Assembly (NCBI GenBank): GCA_029168955.1
Contig: JAPDOI010000066.1
Location: forward strand, 1,736,501 to 1,800,500
Direction of reading: 5' to 3'
DNA from: Aplectana chamaeleonis
Lineage: Eukaryota; Nematoda; Chromadorea; Rhabditida; Cosmocercidae
DNA length: 64,000 nt
Shown in pieces: positions 11,508 to 24,636 of this stretch. Both the position numbers and the translations under genes were made by a program. Position 1 is the first letter of the stretch; each line of letters opens with the position of its first letter. A model generated the notes under the pieces. The model made no database searches, was not told where the DNA came from, and saw nothing but the letters and a program-made list of their open reading frames with translations.

Positions 11508-12027
11508 ATTTGTGTTTGGCTGATTTTTTTGACACTGTTCTTGCAATAGCGCTTGAACCTTTCAATACTACTAGGAAATTGTGGTGCGCGCTAAGCGCGC
11601 ACCAGATTTGGTTTTGAATCGGACACGCGCGCAACCCCTTTTTCGAAATCTCACTTCAGAGTGAACGTAAAACTTAGCTCTAAACTGCATTAAAAAGAGC
11701 GCAAAAGGTTGGTATCTATACCCAAAAATGGTTTAGAACGGTTCACTGGTTTTCGAGTAAAAATTGAAAGTCCGCGCGTTTTTGTTGTTAATCTCCTTTT
11801 CTTTTTTTTAAATGGCGTACACGATCTTGTTGGTACACTTAGAATTATGCTAGGGAGCTCATTTTTGGTCAGGTGGCTGGAAATGGATGCAGGTCGCTCC
11901 TATTCCATTTTGAACTTGATACCTTAACTTTGAAACAAACCTCAAAATCGTGGGTTTACATACTAAATTAGCCGTGGAGCACGAAAACTTTTTTTTCTGC
12001 TATGACTGTGGAGACCGGGGTGTGTAG

Positions 12028-13302
12028 TATACTTGTTCAAGAATCGAATAATCGGATGAATATCCGACTGTTTAAGTCGGATAAAAAAGTCGACTTTTTA
12101 TTCGAGAAGTCGGTTATTCGAAAAAGTGCTATATCCGACTATAGTCGAAAAGTCGAATATTCGAAAAAGTGCGATATCCGACTACAGTCGAAAAGTCGAA
12201 TATTCGAAAAAGTCCGATATCCGACTACAGTCGAAAAGTCGAATATTCGAAAAAGTGCGATATCCGACTACAGTCGAAAAGTCGAATATTCGAAAAAGTG
12301 CGATATCCGACTACAGTCGAAAAGTCGAATATTCGAAAAAGTCCGATATCCGACTACAGTCGAAAAGTCGAATATTGGAAAAAGTGCGATATCCGACTAC
12401 AGTCGAAAAGTCGAATATTCGAGAGGGTTATATCCGACTACAGTCGAAAAGTCGAATATTCGAAAAAGTCCGATATCCGACTACAGTCGAAAAGTCGAAT
12501 ATTGGAAAAAGTGCGATATCCGACTACAGTCGAAAAGTCGAATATTCGAGAGGGTTATATCCGACTACAGTCGAAAAGTCGAATATTCGAAAAAGGGCGA
12601 TATCCGACTATAGTCGAAAAGTCGAATATTCGAAAAAGTGCGATATCCGACTATAGTCGAAAGTCGAATATTCGAAAAAGGGCGATATCCGACTATAGTC
12701 GAAAAGTCGAATATTCGAAAAAGTGCGATATCGGACTATAGTCGAAAAGTCGAATATTCGAAAAAGTGCGATATCCGACTATAGTCGAAAAGTCGAATAT
12801 TCGAAAAAGGGCGATATCCGACTACAGTCGAAAAGTCGAATATTCGAAAAAGTGCGATATCCGACTATAGTCGAAAAGTCGAATATTCGAAAAAGTGCGA
12901 TATCCAACTATAGTCGAAAAGTCGAATATTCGAAAAAGTGCGATATCCGACTATAGTCGAAAGTCGAATATTCGAAAAAGGGCGATATCCGACTATAGTC
13001 GAAAAGTCGAATATTCGAAAAAGTGCGATATCGGACTATAGTCGAAAAGTCGAATATTCGAAAAAGGGCGATATCCGACTATAGTCGAAAAGTCGAATAT
13101 TCGAAAAAGTGCGATATCCGACTATAGTCGAAAAGTCGAATATTCGAAAAAGGGCGATATCCGACTACAGTCGAAAAGTCGAATATTCGAAAAAGTGCGA
13201 TATCCGACTATAGTCGAAAAGTCGAATATTCGAAAAAGTACGATATCCGACAATAGTCGAAAAGTCGGATATTCGAAATGAATTTTATTTGGAACAAGTA
13301 TA
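12028..13302. mobile_element. hAT-like element whose body is a 43-bp satellite
   Basis: TATACTTGTTC at 12028 is repeated in inverted form (GAACAAGTATA) ending at 13302. Each end is flanked by GTGTGTAG (12020-12027 and 13303-13310), a perfect 8-bp duplication. Empty-site paralogues at about 26735 and 29695 read straight through this point. Everything between the short unique ends is a tandem array. No transposase is present. The 8-bp duplication points to hAT-type integration; the TATA-start ends resemble those of the element at 40206-40376. Confidence 0.85.
12105..13280 (+). repeat. 43-bp satellite, about 27 units
   Basis: The unit includes TCGAATATTCGA (a perfect palindrome) and CGACTATAGTCG (a second palindrome) or its CTACAG variant. 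Variants differ at GTGCGA, GTCCGA, GGGCGA or GAGAGGGTTA. The left half is mostly CTACAG and the right half mostly CTATAG. A block beginning near 12601 recurs exactly 300 bp later (seven units minus one base). Long open frames across it only reflect the absence of stops in a 43-bp unit and are not genes. Confidence 0.95.
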
Positions 13303-13899
13303 GTGTGTAGGTGAATCTGCAGTCAATCAACACAGGTCGTCGGAGGCAAGTACTGGACTTGTTAGAATTCGCACTCATGACCCGTGATCGATCAATATTC
13401 AATATTATCGATTTTCGCGGTTTTCGCACAAATTAGGAGAGGAGTGGTGATTACTAATGGGGTTGGTTTTCTTGGTTGGGCAAATTTGCTCATGAGTCCT
13501 TATCGATAAATACCAATCAATAATATAGATTTTTCTGCCTGTTGCACAAAATGCCGTAATGAATGTTGATTGTTGATGGCTCTAGGTCACTTGTTTGGGA
13601 AATTCTTCTCATCATGCAAAATCGAAAATTAATGACCAATAATATCGATTTTTCACATGTTACACAAAATGCGGCAATGAGTGGTATTTTTATGGTTGTG
13701 GATCATAAGTTCAAAAAATTGTACTCATACGACAATATCGTCTGTTAGAAGTTTCATCATTCTAAAGTGGGAATCGTCGAGCGAAATTGAAGTCAGAAAG
13801 GAAACCTTCGGGAAAAACATGTGAAATTTCTTAAATTCAGCTTTTTTAGGGGTTTCAAAAAATTTTCTCGGATTTAGCCCAAAAGTTGTATGTAGGGTG

Positions 13900-14760
13900 G
13901 TTAACAAGAATCTGGAGTTCGTTTGCCGAAATTTTTAGGTTTACTGTAGGTTACGGTAGGTAATATGCCTTTTAACGGACAAACCCCACCTTGGAATTTT
14001 AAAAATCGACGAACGAACGTTAAATTTGAATTCTCCACCCCGAATAACCCTCGAATACAAATTTTGAGTAAAATCCGAGATTTTGACCAACTACCGTATA
14101 CCCCCAGTAATATGCAAAAATCAATAAACGGACTCCAGATTTCTGTTTAGCATTCCAAATAACCCTCAGAGAATGATTTTAAGACACACCTATCGTAGAA
14201 ACCCGGATATCTCGAAAGTGACGTTTTTCCCTCGAAATTTTCCCCGGTTGGGAAGCTTCGAACGAAACTGACCGAAAACTTTGGAAAATCGACTAATAAA
14301 CCACAGATTCGTGATCAGCGCCCCAAAAAACCCTCCTGGGAGAATTTTAACTAAAATTTAGAACATTTTTCTAGAACGCTTCAAGAACCCTCAATTGGTA
14401 GAAATAAACGCCCAACCGAAAATCCGTACAAGTCCAAAACGGTCTGGACAAAGTATGGAAAATGTGCCTTCTCCCGAATTTCGCTCACGGGGGTAGTTTT
14501 GGACGTTTTCCGGATTTTCAAAAGATTAATGCCCTTTTTGGAAGGTACAAAAAGGACAAAAAACGACATTTTTAGGCTTGTAACTTCTGGGAACCTGCAG
14601 CTCCGGGGCGGAATACTGGGCAATTTTACTTTTGAGCCGCAGGAGATACTAACGGTACTGGGCGCTTTCGCAGATGCGTTTGACACTCTTGACACTTCCG
14701 TTGTAAGGCACATTCAGCACACACTATTCTCGCGTAAGTACACAAGAACGCTCTGAGCGT
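13900..14760. repeat. Rep-E related copy
   Basis: Carries the family phrases TTACTGTAGGTTACGGTAGG, CACAGATTCGTGATCAGCGC and CCAACCGAAAATCCGTACAA, shared with 9323-10322, 23690-24600 and 60267-61646. It is diverged, and its ends are not clear. Confidence 0.6.
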
Positions 14761-15507
14761 TAACTAAGACCAAGAAAACTTCACTCTCCGAAAAAATCAG
14801 CTGGCCGTCGTAAAACAGCTTTCAAAACTAGAAAGAAGGGAAAACTTGACTTTGGTTATATTTTTAACGAATTTACTCGAATAAAATCAAAAAAAATCAT
14901 AGATATAAAAAAACCGATGAAAAACCAATAATTACAAAAAGAAATCTGCGCCGCCATGTTAACGAAGGTTTAACGCGGCCAAGTAGTAGCGATAAGATCG
15001 TCGCGAGAAAAACTCAGCCGATCGTTGCTGACCCGCCCCGACAACACACCTTATCAGGCAGATTTTAATTGCGACGAAAATTGGACCGCAAAAATGCGCC
15101 CCACAAAACAGCCAATTAACAAGGCAGTCAATATGGAGCATATTACGAAATGAGCACAAATCTCAACACTGAAATCCCGTGATTCACCTGCGCGTTGTTA
15201 TTTCAATGCGGTGAAGACACGACAATCATTGTAGGATAGAAACGGGACGGAAACCATGACAATCGGGTAAGAAACGAGGCAATAGCAATAATAAGTCAGC
15301 TGAATAGAATAATAATTGGCTCTGAGCGGATCTCTCCCAGGGAGAAAGCAGAGAACAACACTAATAATTGAGTTTCAAGCAAAACTCCAGGTTCAACTGC
15401 CAAAGGCGGTGTTCACAACGAAAACGGTCTTCGAATCTTCACAGAAAATCATATGTACAGGGACCAATTGCGAAAATAATGGCAGAAGACCTGCTAGAAC
15501 GAGTCAA
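14761..15507. other. Gene-free stretch
   Basis: No element or gene recognised. Confidence 0.4.
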
Positions 15508-15650
15508 AGATAGCCCAACACGGCCCTCAAACTTGTATGCGCTATATCCTATCCGCCCATTTCTTTGTCCTCCGTTGAGAAAGTGGGCGGGGCGGGCATA
15601 GCACAACCAAGTTTGAGAGCCTCATAGGGCTGTCTATGGTTCGCTTCAAA
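15508..15650. mobile_element. MITE, about 140 bp
   Basis: AAGATAGCCCAACACGGCCC with CTCAAACTTG mirrors CAAGTTTGAGAGCC with TCATAGGGCTGTCT. The centre has CCGCCC and GGGCGGGGCGGGC in mirrored positions. Confidence 0.6.
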
Positions 15651-16084
15651 AAAAAATCCCGAATAGGGGTAGGCTCGTTACTCCATCAAGACACTTGTCA
15701 GCGGTCTGCTGGACCCTGCGGCCTAGTCATTCCTCTGTTAGACATAAAATCTCAACCACAACTTCAACCGAAGTCAGATCTCTTCATGAGACAATACAGA
15801 CAAAAGAAATAATCAATACAAAAGATTCAAGGCTTCCAAATGACGCAAATAACATCAAATAGTTAACTTCCACCTACATAAGTCAGGATATGGAGCCAAA
15901 AAGAGCGAAAAAAAATTGACGAATGAGCTCAACCGGAAGTTATTATCGCCAACCCAACCCCCTTTGATGAACACCAAGATGGCGTGATGGGAAATCAACG
16001 TTTCCTATCAGTCCATGAAAGCACATCGAAGCAACAGTACACGTCACCCAAATTATGGAAAAAGGTGAACTCGTTTGTCTAAAG

Positions 16085-16330
16085 CCTACCCAATGTACTC
16101 AGTATCCGAATCACTCCTTTTCGGATATCCGACCAGATATCCGAGGTTCGCATAATCCGATATCCGGAAATTCCAAAAAACGCTTTATCTGAATCGAACC
16201 GAAATCCGGGAAATTTAAAACCTGCATCATCGGAATCGAACCATTATCCGAAGGGTCGAAAATTTGGATGAAATTCGGATAAAATTCGGGTAAATTTTCG
16301 GATAAAATCGGAAAATTTTAAATAAAATCG
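16085..16330. repeat. Degenerate TATCCGA-rich region
   Basis: Irregular repeats of ATCCGA, ATATCCG and TCGGATAA, similar in motif to the 12.1-kb satellite unit but not a regular array. A second such patch is at 17225-17350. Confidence 0.45.
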
Positions 16331-16688
16331 GATAAAATTGCACTAGGCCACGACCATTTTCCGTACGATTTTCTTCCCTCCCAAATCGGAAGAGTCGTTG
16401 CGGCACCGAAAAATGGGCGGGGCCAAGTGAGATGACCAAGTGGCTAGTTATTCAGTGAAGAAGTTTTTTTGTATAATTGCTTTGCACAGTTTTTACTGGC
16501 TAGTTGTCCTGAAAAACCTGTGTGTGGATGATCCTGTGCCTCCCAACGACGATAGAGTAATTGAAGATTTGTTTTCATAATTTTATTAATATACATTTAT
16601 GAAGATTGAACTTTGTATGTGAACATACTGCAAATGCAATGAAGTACTACTGCTTGCTCAATTATGGATGTTTTCAAAGGCTTGCCTT

Positions 16689-17176
16689 AAAGGCAGTTTT
16701 CACGATAATCTTCAATTTTAAGATTATTCGCTATATTGATTAAGTGGCCCCCGGGTAGAACTAAAATGACATAGAAATTGAGAAAAACGCACCAGAAGTA
16801 CACGAAATCCTGAAGTATCACCCCATCTCTTAAGAATCACAGGAAGTGTTTGTTGTGACAATGAAGTCTTTTGTGGACCCGTCCTTTGAGATTCTCTACG
16901 CTCTGTTGCTCCGTTCTTTCCTTAAGGCTCTAACTAATCCTGCTCTGCATAAAGTATTCTTCTATTTTCGATTGACCCAATTTTCCACCAAAGACAACCA
17001 CCATGAACATGTCCATCCAACCGGACATCTAGTCCATGTTTTAGAATAATGTCACCGAAATACGACGTTTGAGAGCGTTTCTCGCCGTTTCTTCGTAATT
17101 TAGGTAACACTTGGAGGCCAATGCTTTGTTTTATGTTTAAAACTCGGGGACGAAAATCATCGTGAACACTGCCTTT
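16689..17176. mobile_element. Rep-G type MITE (AAAGGCAGT ends)
   Basis: AAAGGCAGTTTTCACGATAA matches the inverted right end ATCGTGAACACTGCCTTT. It shares end type with 49960-50407, and the first eight bases with 52318-52795 and (one change) 24637-25113. A short open frame inside is not supported as a gene. Confidence 0.65.
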
Positions 17177-20100
17177 AAGTACCTGGTTTATTTTACACCG
17201 TTTTGCCTCAACTTAGTTACCAAAATACCCGAAGTTATCCGACCGGATATCCGTATCCGAATCGTTGGAAAAATAGCAGTATCTGAATCGAACCAATATC
17301 CGGACAATTCAAAATCGGAATTATCCGAATCGATCCATTATCCGCAAAAATATCATCAGATAACAGGTATACTACCCAACTAACCCAGTTTAAAAGATAG
17401 ATTTCCACATCAAAGGGGGGGGGGTCATAGCTCCGTCGAGACCGGTCACAACGCCCTGCTGAATCCTGACCAACACTTATCACTACCAAGTATGCAGCGG
17501 CTTCATGTTCGAAACCATACGTTCTTTCCAGGGTCTAGTCGGCTACTGCGCCAAACCTCGCCGGGGCTACGACTTCCCCCCTATGTACCAAAAATTTTCC
17601 AGATTTCCACGACCCCCATTAACTGAAATATTTTCCAACAATTCTGAGACACAAGAAGTTGAAAAAAACTAAAATTACTGCTACTTGAACGCATTGTTTG
17701 AATCTCTCCGAATTAAGGCAAAGGACGGTAGCCAATCGACATCAAATCAATCGCAACCTACAGGCTATAAACCGCCAAATTCACTTGGTTCCTACGCGTG
17801 TTGGTGTGGAGCGGAGGTTAGAGACAGTGAGAGAGCGTAGGGCAGACGAAGGCCGAGGCGTCGCGCGCGCCGCTCGCGCATCCAGTGATGTGAATTTCGA
17901 CGTTCTATAGAGGGTACATGAATATAGAACTGGGTATTTCGTGGTGAAAATTTGGTTCAGAAAAGGCTATTTTGGCTTCCTAACTAGCTCTCAAAATTTC
18001 CAAGGTTGGTTCAGAATTTTCACCCTCCCCCCATAAATTTCATTTTAGGACAACTTTTTAAGACCCTCCCCCTCTCCGATGGACCCTTCTGAATAAGCAC
18101 TTCTTTGTGAAAACGTTGTCGCTGTTCAGGTGACTGCGGCTAATGCAACTTTAAGAGTGACGAATTTCCTAAATCTAATTCTTACAAAAATATTTAAACA
18201 ATTAGGATCAAAATTATAAATGTTAAAGAGACATAATCGGTTAGTAAAAATCAAGAAGCACAATTATAATCAATTACAAAATCTTTACACAAGAATTTGA
18301 CAACATTACAGCAACCGCAACATCTCATCAAACAATGTAAAATGTCGTCATCTTAACAGAATAGATATGTAAGATATCCCCAGGAAGGTAAAACCAATTA
18401 CTTCAAATGCTATTCGAAAATCGGATAATTTATTCATCGAAAATCATATCAATTTTCGGAGCGCTCAAAAATGTTGAAAATGCTTGATAATTGCTTTTTT
18501 GAACTACCATTAGAAATGCGATTTTCAAAAATTTAAATGAAGGGTATTTCGCTATTACTATTATTTAATTAGCAATAAAAAAATTTCACTTTCAAGAAAC
18601 TATTTCTAAGTCGTGTTAATTTTTTTAACCCAAAATGTCATAAAGAATGCATGATTACCACTAATGTTTTTACTATCAAAAATGGAACTTTAGAAAATCT
18701 AAAAATCTATTCGAAAATACGAGTATATTACAACTATTTTCAAAAAATCTAATTTTTATTGAAGAAATAAATGGATGCTCATTCGAATCAAATAAAGAAC
18801 AGTTTTTCAAAAATACTCAGTCTTTCAAATCAGTTCCTCCCAAAAATTTGTTTAAGAGAAATTTTCAAAAATGAAAAAAAAACAAATTATTCGATGCAAA
18901 ATTTTAGAGGGAGGGTATCTCAAGAAAAACATTCATTCTAGTTTTTTTTTCTGATTTCGCGATTCAATTTGTTCATCCATTCAATAATTTCATGAAATTC
19001 CGTATTAACGTTATTAAAATACCTATAGCTTTCTAAGAATTTACCATTTATATAATGTTAGATTACAGACTGAATAGTAGTAAAAACCAGTTTTTTTTTT
19101 AAATAACAGCTCATTTTTTCAAAGACCCCATGAATTTTCGAATACTTTTCAAATCACGAAACAACCGAAAAACAAACTTCCTCAATCGGAAAGCGGAATC
19201 TAGAATTACAGAAACCACAAAAAAAATCAGAAAAAATTAATCTTTCAGGTTCAAAAGAGGAAATTGAAAAAAAAATCATGTTCAGATCAAACCTGGAAAA
19301 ATATTACTTGGAAAAAAATGCCGGATCGAGCCAGCCAAATGAATAAGAACCTAGCACGGGAAGTCGCATTCCATTGATTAGAAAGTGTTCAGTAACGCCC
19401 ATAAAAGGCACAGACAAAAGAATTTACAATGCATTCGCACTTTCACCCTTATCGACACACTCACCACCACCACATTCTCTACCATTTGTATTATAACCAA
19501 GAAAACTGAATCAGAAAAAACCGGGAAAACAGGCTACTGAAGTCCAGTATGATGGTGAAACTTTCGATCAACAGATTGTTTTCAGGGCAGTTTGATAGAA
19601 ATTCTGAAAAAAAAACTCGTAAAATTAATGAATCATGCTATTTGAAACTATATAAAATTCCCGAGCAAATATGGCCCCATCGATAAGGAAGAGTCGCCAC
19701 GGCACTAAACTGACTCATCCCTATAGCAAATACACATCTACGTAGTAGAGGATCATCACCACACATCACTGACTCATACCTAAACTACACAAAAACTTAG
19801 AATTGGGAGGGGGGCAAATCGCAAAAATATTCGAATATTATTTGAACAATTTGAAAGTAGTCGATATTTATTGAATAACGATTTGATAAATAATTCCGAT
19901 ATATTTACTCATTCAGAAAATCAAATTATTCGGATTAATTATTTTTTGGGTTGCGGAATGAGCTCCCGCAATTTTTTTCAGACAGAAATTTCAATCAAAT
20001 TTCGGAAATTCTCTAGACATATTATACACCATTCGAAAGGGAATTATTTGCTCTTTAGAGAGGTAGAATTGTCTTTTCTGACTGGCTTTAATTCTTTCAA

Positions 20101-23100
20101 TATTGGATCGATGGAGGGTCAAAACAAGACTTTAAATATCTATCCGAAAATCGATAAAAAAACAATTCAAAAATCAATAAATTTTAGGCTACATAGAAAA
20201 ACGAAATCCACAATTTGTAAAAAAAAAACAAATGATTTTCTGTGGAATTCTATGTTGAGATAACATGTTGGGAAAAAACCCAAAAATTTCGATGGAATTT
20301 GAAAAAACAGAAACCTATATCCCAGCACAACACAATGTTCAGTCAGACCGACAAGAATACAACAAATCATGCGATATATCAAACATTCGGCGAACTTCAG
20401 CTGACATATAAAAAAACAACTGAAACAATTTTTGTGATTAATCCGAAAATTTTGGTTTTTTTTTCCTAAGTGGCATTATTGTTCAAATGATTTCCGATAA
20501 CTCATTAAAGGTGGGAAAACTCTCGCAATCATCCATCCCATCGAGGAGCATGTGATCTTAATTTGGAAAAGAAATAGGAAATCGATAATCACAGCATGAG
20601 ACTAACCCTAGATCAAATATTGAACATATATTAAGTGAGTATTACTAAATCCTGAGAATTCGAATACTCGAATAAAGTAAGAATTCAAAACCTCGTGACA
20701 GATTCAAAGTGGGAGCAGCAAAAGTTTTGCGTAATAGCAGCACGTGTTGAAGTGGGCCATGTGCTCCCAACAGCAGCACGTGCTGCCGCGAAAAAAAAAC
20801 CGTTGAACTCATAGAAGCACTCGAATTGAACGCGTATTCTGGGCTAATTGAACCTCCACATGCGCCTAAGCAGCGGATGACTCAAGAATTAGATAGGATA
20901 ACTTGTACGTGGACCACAGAATTAAAACAAAGAAAACAATTTGAAGCGTCTCCAGCCGAACGAATCACCTCTCAAAGTGCCGCCACACGGCCAACACACG
21001 CACACAAATATTGACGTTTTCACGCTCTACAGACTTTTCTACAGATAACTCCTTCGAGAAATGCAAACATGCCCGCCCGCACGGTTCTCAATCAATGCCG
21101 TACCGCTTTTCCTAGGCAAACTTAACCAAAGGCCCAGCGATAACCACGTCGTTTTCACTCTGATCCCGACGGAAAAATCGAAGTACTCGGAGTTATGTAT
21201 CTATCCTAACACGTCTTTAGGCAGTGGTTCAGTTGGCCTCGACAACCATCAAAAAATCAGTTTTTTTTTCTGAAAACCAAATGAACACTGCAATAATTAA
21301 AAAAAACAGACTCGCTCAAGAAAAAATAGAAAAGCTCATAGAATTCATTAGTCACAAAAAATTGAACTTCGAAATTCTAAGATGATCCAATCATTCCAAA
21401 ACCTAAGAAACAGTCACTCAAGTATTCAATCAATCGATAAATTCTGAAAATTTGATATTCGAAGTCTTCATTCAATTTCATTTAATAATTCATTTTTTGG
21501 GAACTAATGTCAAATACTCATATCCAGTCATTAAACATGAGCACGCAATTTTTCACAGTCAGGGGAAAATCTTTTCTGATTGAAATTGAAGGAAAAATTT
21601 TCGATTTTCGTTCGTTCGACATTTTTTTCGAAATTGTACAATTTCGAAAAAATGAAACTTCACGCCACTCAACGCGAGCGAAGTGGTCGCAAGTGGAATT
21701 AGAGCCGAAAAAGGCGGGGCGACTCCTCCCTCGGTGTGTAGAGAGCCCCTGTCCCAAAATTCCCGACCAATTCAATAAATTCGCGTATGGACTCTTAAAA
21801 ATGAGTGAACTCGAAAATTCAAAACTATCTAAATAATCGACGGTATACTCGAGGTGAAGCAGGGCTGCGACTCGGCGTAACGGGGGATCGTAAACTTTTC
21901 GGAAAATTCCTGGAAAAAAAATGAAAATTTGGGGATGCGGTAGTGAAAATTTCGTAGGAAAAAAGGAATTTTCTCCAAAAATAATTGTCTTTTATTTCCA
22001 CAAGTTTAAAAACTTTCCAGATTAGTCACTGAAAAAAAACTATTGCAGTTTTTCATTTTGGAACGGGGTCGTCAAAATTTTCACATTCTTTCGAAATTTT
22101 GGACCACAGGGGGGAAGGTTGTATCTGCATTGAAAATTGGCGCAACGGCCTGCTCAACCCTGCGTATACTCGACTATACGAGTGGAGCAAAAATCAATTA
22201 TTTCAACTTTTCGCTAAATTGACTATCCAAAAGTCTGAAAAGTTGAAATCCACGGATGAATCATATAATCGGAAAAGAAAACGATAACGAAATAAATAAT
22301 GAATCGAATGTTCCACGAAAGAACTAAATTAATGTCACTAATCAAAAAATGCGAAACAAAAATTAACTTTTTCCGAATAAATCCACTATTTAAATTACGT
22401 ATTTATTCAAATACTAGACAAAAAATTATCATTTATCTCATTCGACCCCATCTCTACTGAGATACTGTGTATAAGTCTGAATCAGGAATGAATATAGGAC
22501 AAGTTTCTAATTTCAAAAATCGAGCGAAAAAATTATTCCATAAATCAGATTTTTGACTGCCAAACGCCCAAAAATTGGCGAAACTGTGGATATAGAATTT
22601 CGGAAAGCTGAAATCTGTAAAGAAAGACATTGCGTGAGAGAAGACGTCGCAAATGGTCACTTCAGTTTCAGTCAAAGAAGTCGCGTCAAGCTTATTGCAA
22701 TTCATACAATACAAAGATTTGCCCAAACAAGGAACAAGTGGTGGGGAAACAGAAAATGACTAAAATTGCTACACCCCCCCAGGTGTGTTGACAGACACCT
22801 ACTCATTTGATTACGAGCGCTGCAACAACTAGTAATTGCATAACTGCAGTCTCGTTGCATTGAAAATCACACAAGAATTTCCCCCATAATTGACACATGA
22901 CTACAGCCAACTAATAAAGGCGCAAGTGTATCACAGAGTCGTATAGCGGACACTGAAGGGTTTCCCTCGCTACAGCAGAATTACTACTCGAAGAGGACCT
23001 CTCCTTTAGGTAACTTTATATAGGAAAGAGCTGTATAGCTTCCCAAAACAAGTTTTTTCCCTAAAGACAGCCTCCGCGCATTTTTTCTCTATTTGACGCA

Positions 23101-23689
23101 GCTCAACTTTCAATCATACTTCACCTATGTCGCCATAGCGACATAAGTGCAAGAACACAGCTACCTTACTATTGGGAAAGAAGCCAGTCTAGAGAGTAGT
23201 CATGCCTCCTTTCCAGTAGGGCACCATAAATTACAACATAAGTTCAATCAGGGAGGCCCCTATAGGATCCAGAAAATTTCAGCGGAAAAATGAGGAGAAA
23301 TATAGAGTAAATTTAGAGTGCAAAGTTTTCAGAAAAAAATCTTTGCGATAAGATATTCAAAAGTTTTGATGAATCACCACTACATAGAATCAAATTCCTG
23401 GATGCCGGCAAACAAACTTTGTCACCCACGTGTAAACCTCACTGACGCCCCCGCATTCCATTACACCCTTTAACCTGCCCAAAAACAACAAGACACCGCC
23501 TAGTTGTTCCAACTTCAGAGTCTATATGACTTCAAGTCACAGAAAATCATCTATCTTATGCGCTCACTCCCACATGCCCAAATGTCGAGCCAATGTGCGA
23601 ATTTGCTAACTATGGATCCACACGTGGTATACCCCCGGATCAGAAAGGTGATGAACGTTTTCTGGTCAATTGGAGTCCGCTATCTCCTA
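17177..23689. other. Long gene-free, AT-rich stretch
   Basis: I see no exon pair, no mobile-element protein and no clear long inverted repeat in these 6.5 kb. There are patches of TATCCGA-like sequence (17225-17350) and TTCGTTCG-rich sequence (21600-21650) related to hAT-type MITEs elsewhere, plus a run of 10 G at 17415. Open frames here are short and mostly Lys/Asn/Phe-rich, as expected from base composition. Confidence 0.5.
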
Positions 23690-24600
23690 ATCTGAAATCA
23701 GATTTTGCTAAGGACATCCGAGAATCAAGTTACAATCCGTCAGATTTCGTATTTCCCGCCTTTTTTCTACCACGCATTAGTGTTTGCGAAATCCGTGAAC
23801 GGACCTCATGCTTGGGTTCAGCGCCCAAAACTACCCCACTGAGCAAATTTTGGGTGAAGGCACACTCTCCAAACTTTGCACAGACTGATAGCGTTTGGAC
23901 TTGAGCGGATTTTCGGTTGGGCGCTTATTTATACCTCTGAAAGCGTTAAAAAAATGTTGCAAATTTCACTCGAAATCGTTCCAGATGGGTTATTTGGGGC
24001 GCTGATCACGAATCTGGGGTTTATTTGACGACTTCCGAGCTTTTCGACTTAATTCGTTCGAAGCTTCCCATCGGGGGGAGAATTTGATGGCAAATCGCGA
24101 CGTTTGCCGATTTCCAGAGTGCTACGATAGATGTCTCAAATTGTTGCTCTGTGGGTTATTTGCAGTGCTAAACACGAATCTGCAATCCATTTATCGATTT
24201 TTGGTAGATTACGGTAGGTTACGGTTGGTATTACGGTAGCTCGCTCAAAGTCTCAGATTTGGCTCAAAGTTCCTTTGTGGGTGTTATTTGGGACGCCGAA
24301 CACGAATTTGAGGTCCATTTTTGATTTTCGAGATTACAAGGTAGGTAAAGCCAGTTGGAAGGCATGATGCCTACCGTAACCTACAGTAATTATAAATTTA
24401 GCGACAAACAGACCCTAGAATCGCGTTCAGCGCCCCGAATAACCCTTCGCTGAAAGTTTTGAGCCATATCCGAAATATTTTTTTGAAACACCATAAAAAT
24501 TGGCTGGTGGGTACCCTTACCTTTCATGAAGCTTCAGAAACACTTAAAACTTCGTTCAAAGGTGTCCGTAGCGAAATCCGATGACAGATGCGGACACAGC
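23690..24600. repeat. Rep-E related copy
   Basis: Contains GGTTATTTGGGGCGCTGATC, TACGGTAGGTTACGGTTGGT and CTACCGTAACCTACAGTAAT, the family's internal subunits. The ends appear truncated. Confidence 0.6.
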
Positions 24601-24636
24601 GGAGCAGAATTGGCCAGAAAACAATAATCATCTTTT

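Larger units (their letters stand above)
11579..13830 (+). repeat. Rep-A copy 1, split by the satellite element
   Basis: The left part (11579-12027) and right part (13303-13830) together align with uninterrupted copies at 26312-27035 and, reversed, 29165-30145. Shared landmarks are GCATTAAAAAGAGCGCAAAA, GATGCAGGTCGCTCCTATTC, TTAGCCGTGGAGCACGAAAA and CAACACAGGTCG. It has no coding capacity. Its element class is unknown to me. Confidence 0.8.

Noticed and set aside
12002..12956. Long overlapping open frames of up to 203 codons over the satellite
   Set aside because: A 43-bp unit without stop codons keeps all three plus frames open. The same repeating peptide appears in each frame, with no start context or homology.
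12105..13280. CRISPR array
   Set aside because: Units are contiguous with no unique spacers, and the genome is eukaryotic.
17698..17910. 70-codon Arg-rich open frame on the plus strand
   Set aside because: No splice context, no recognised family, and a GC-rich local patch explains the Arg-rich translation.
19871..20263. 130-codon open frame on the plus strand
   Set aside because: The Lys/Asn/Phe/Ile-rich composition is what AT-rich DNA gives by chance; no homology or splice sites support it.
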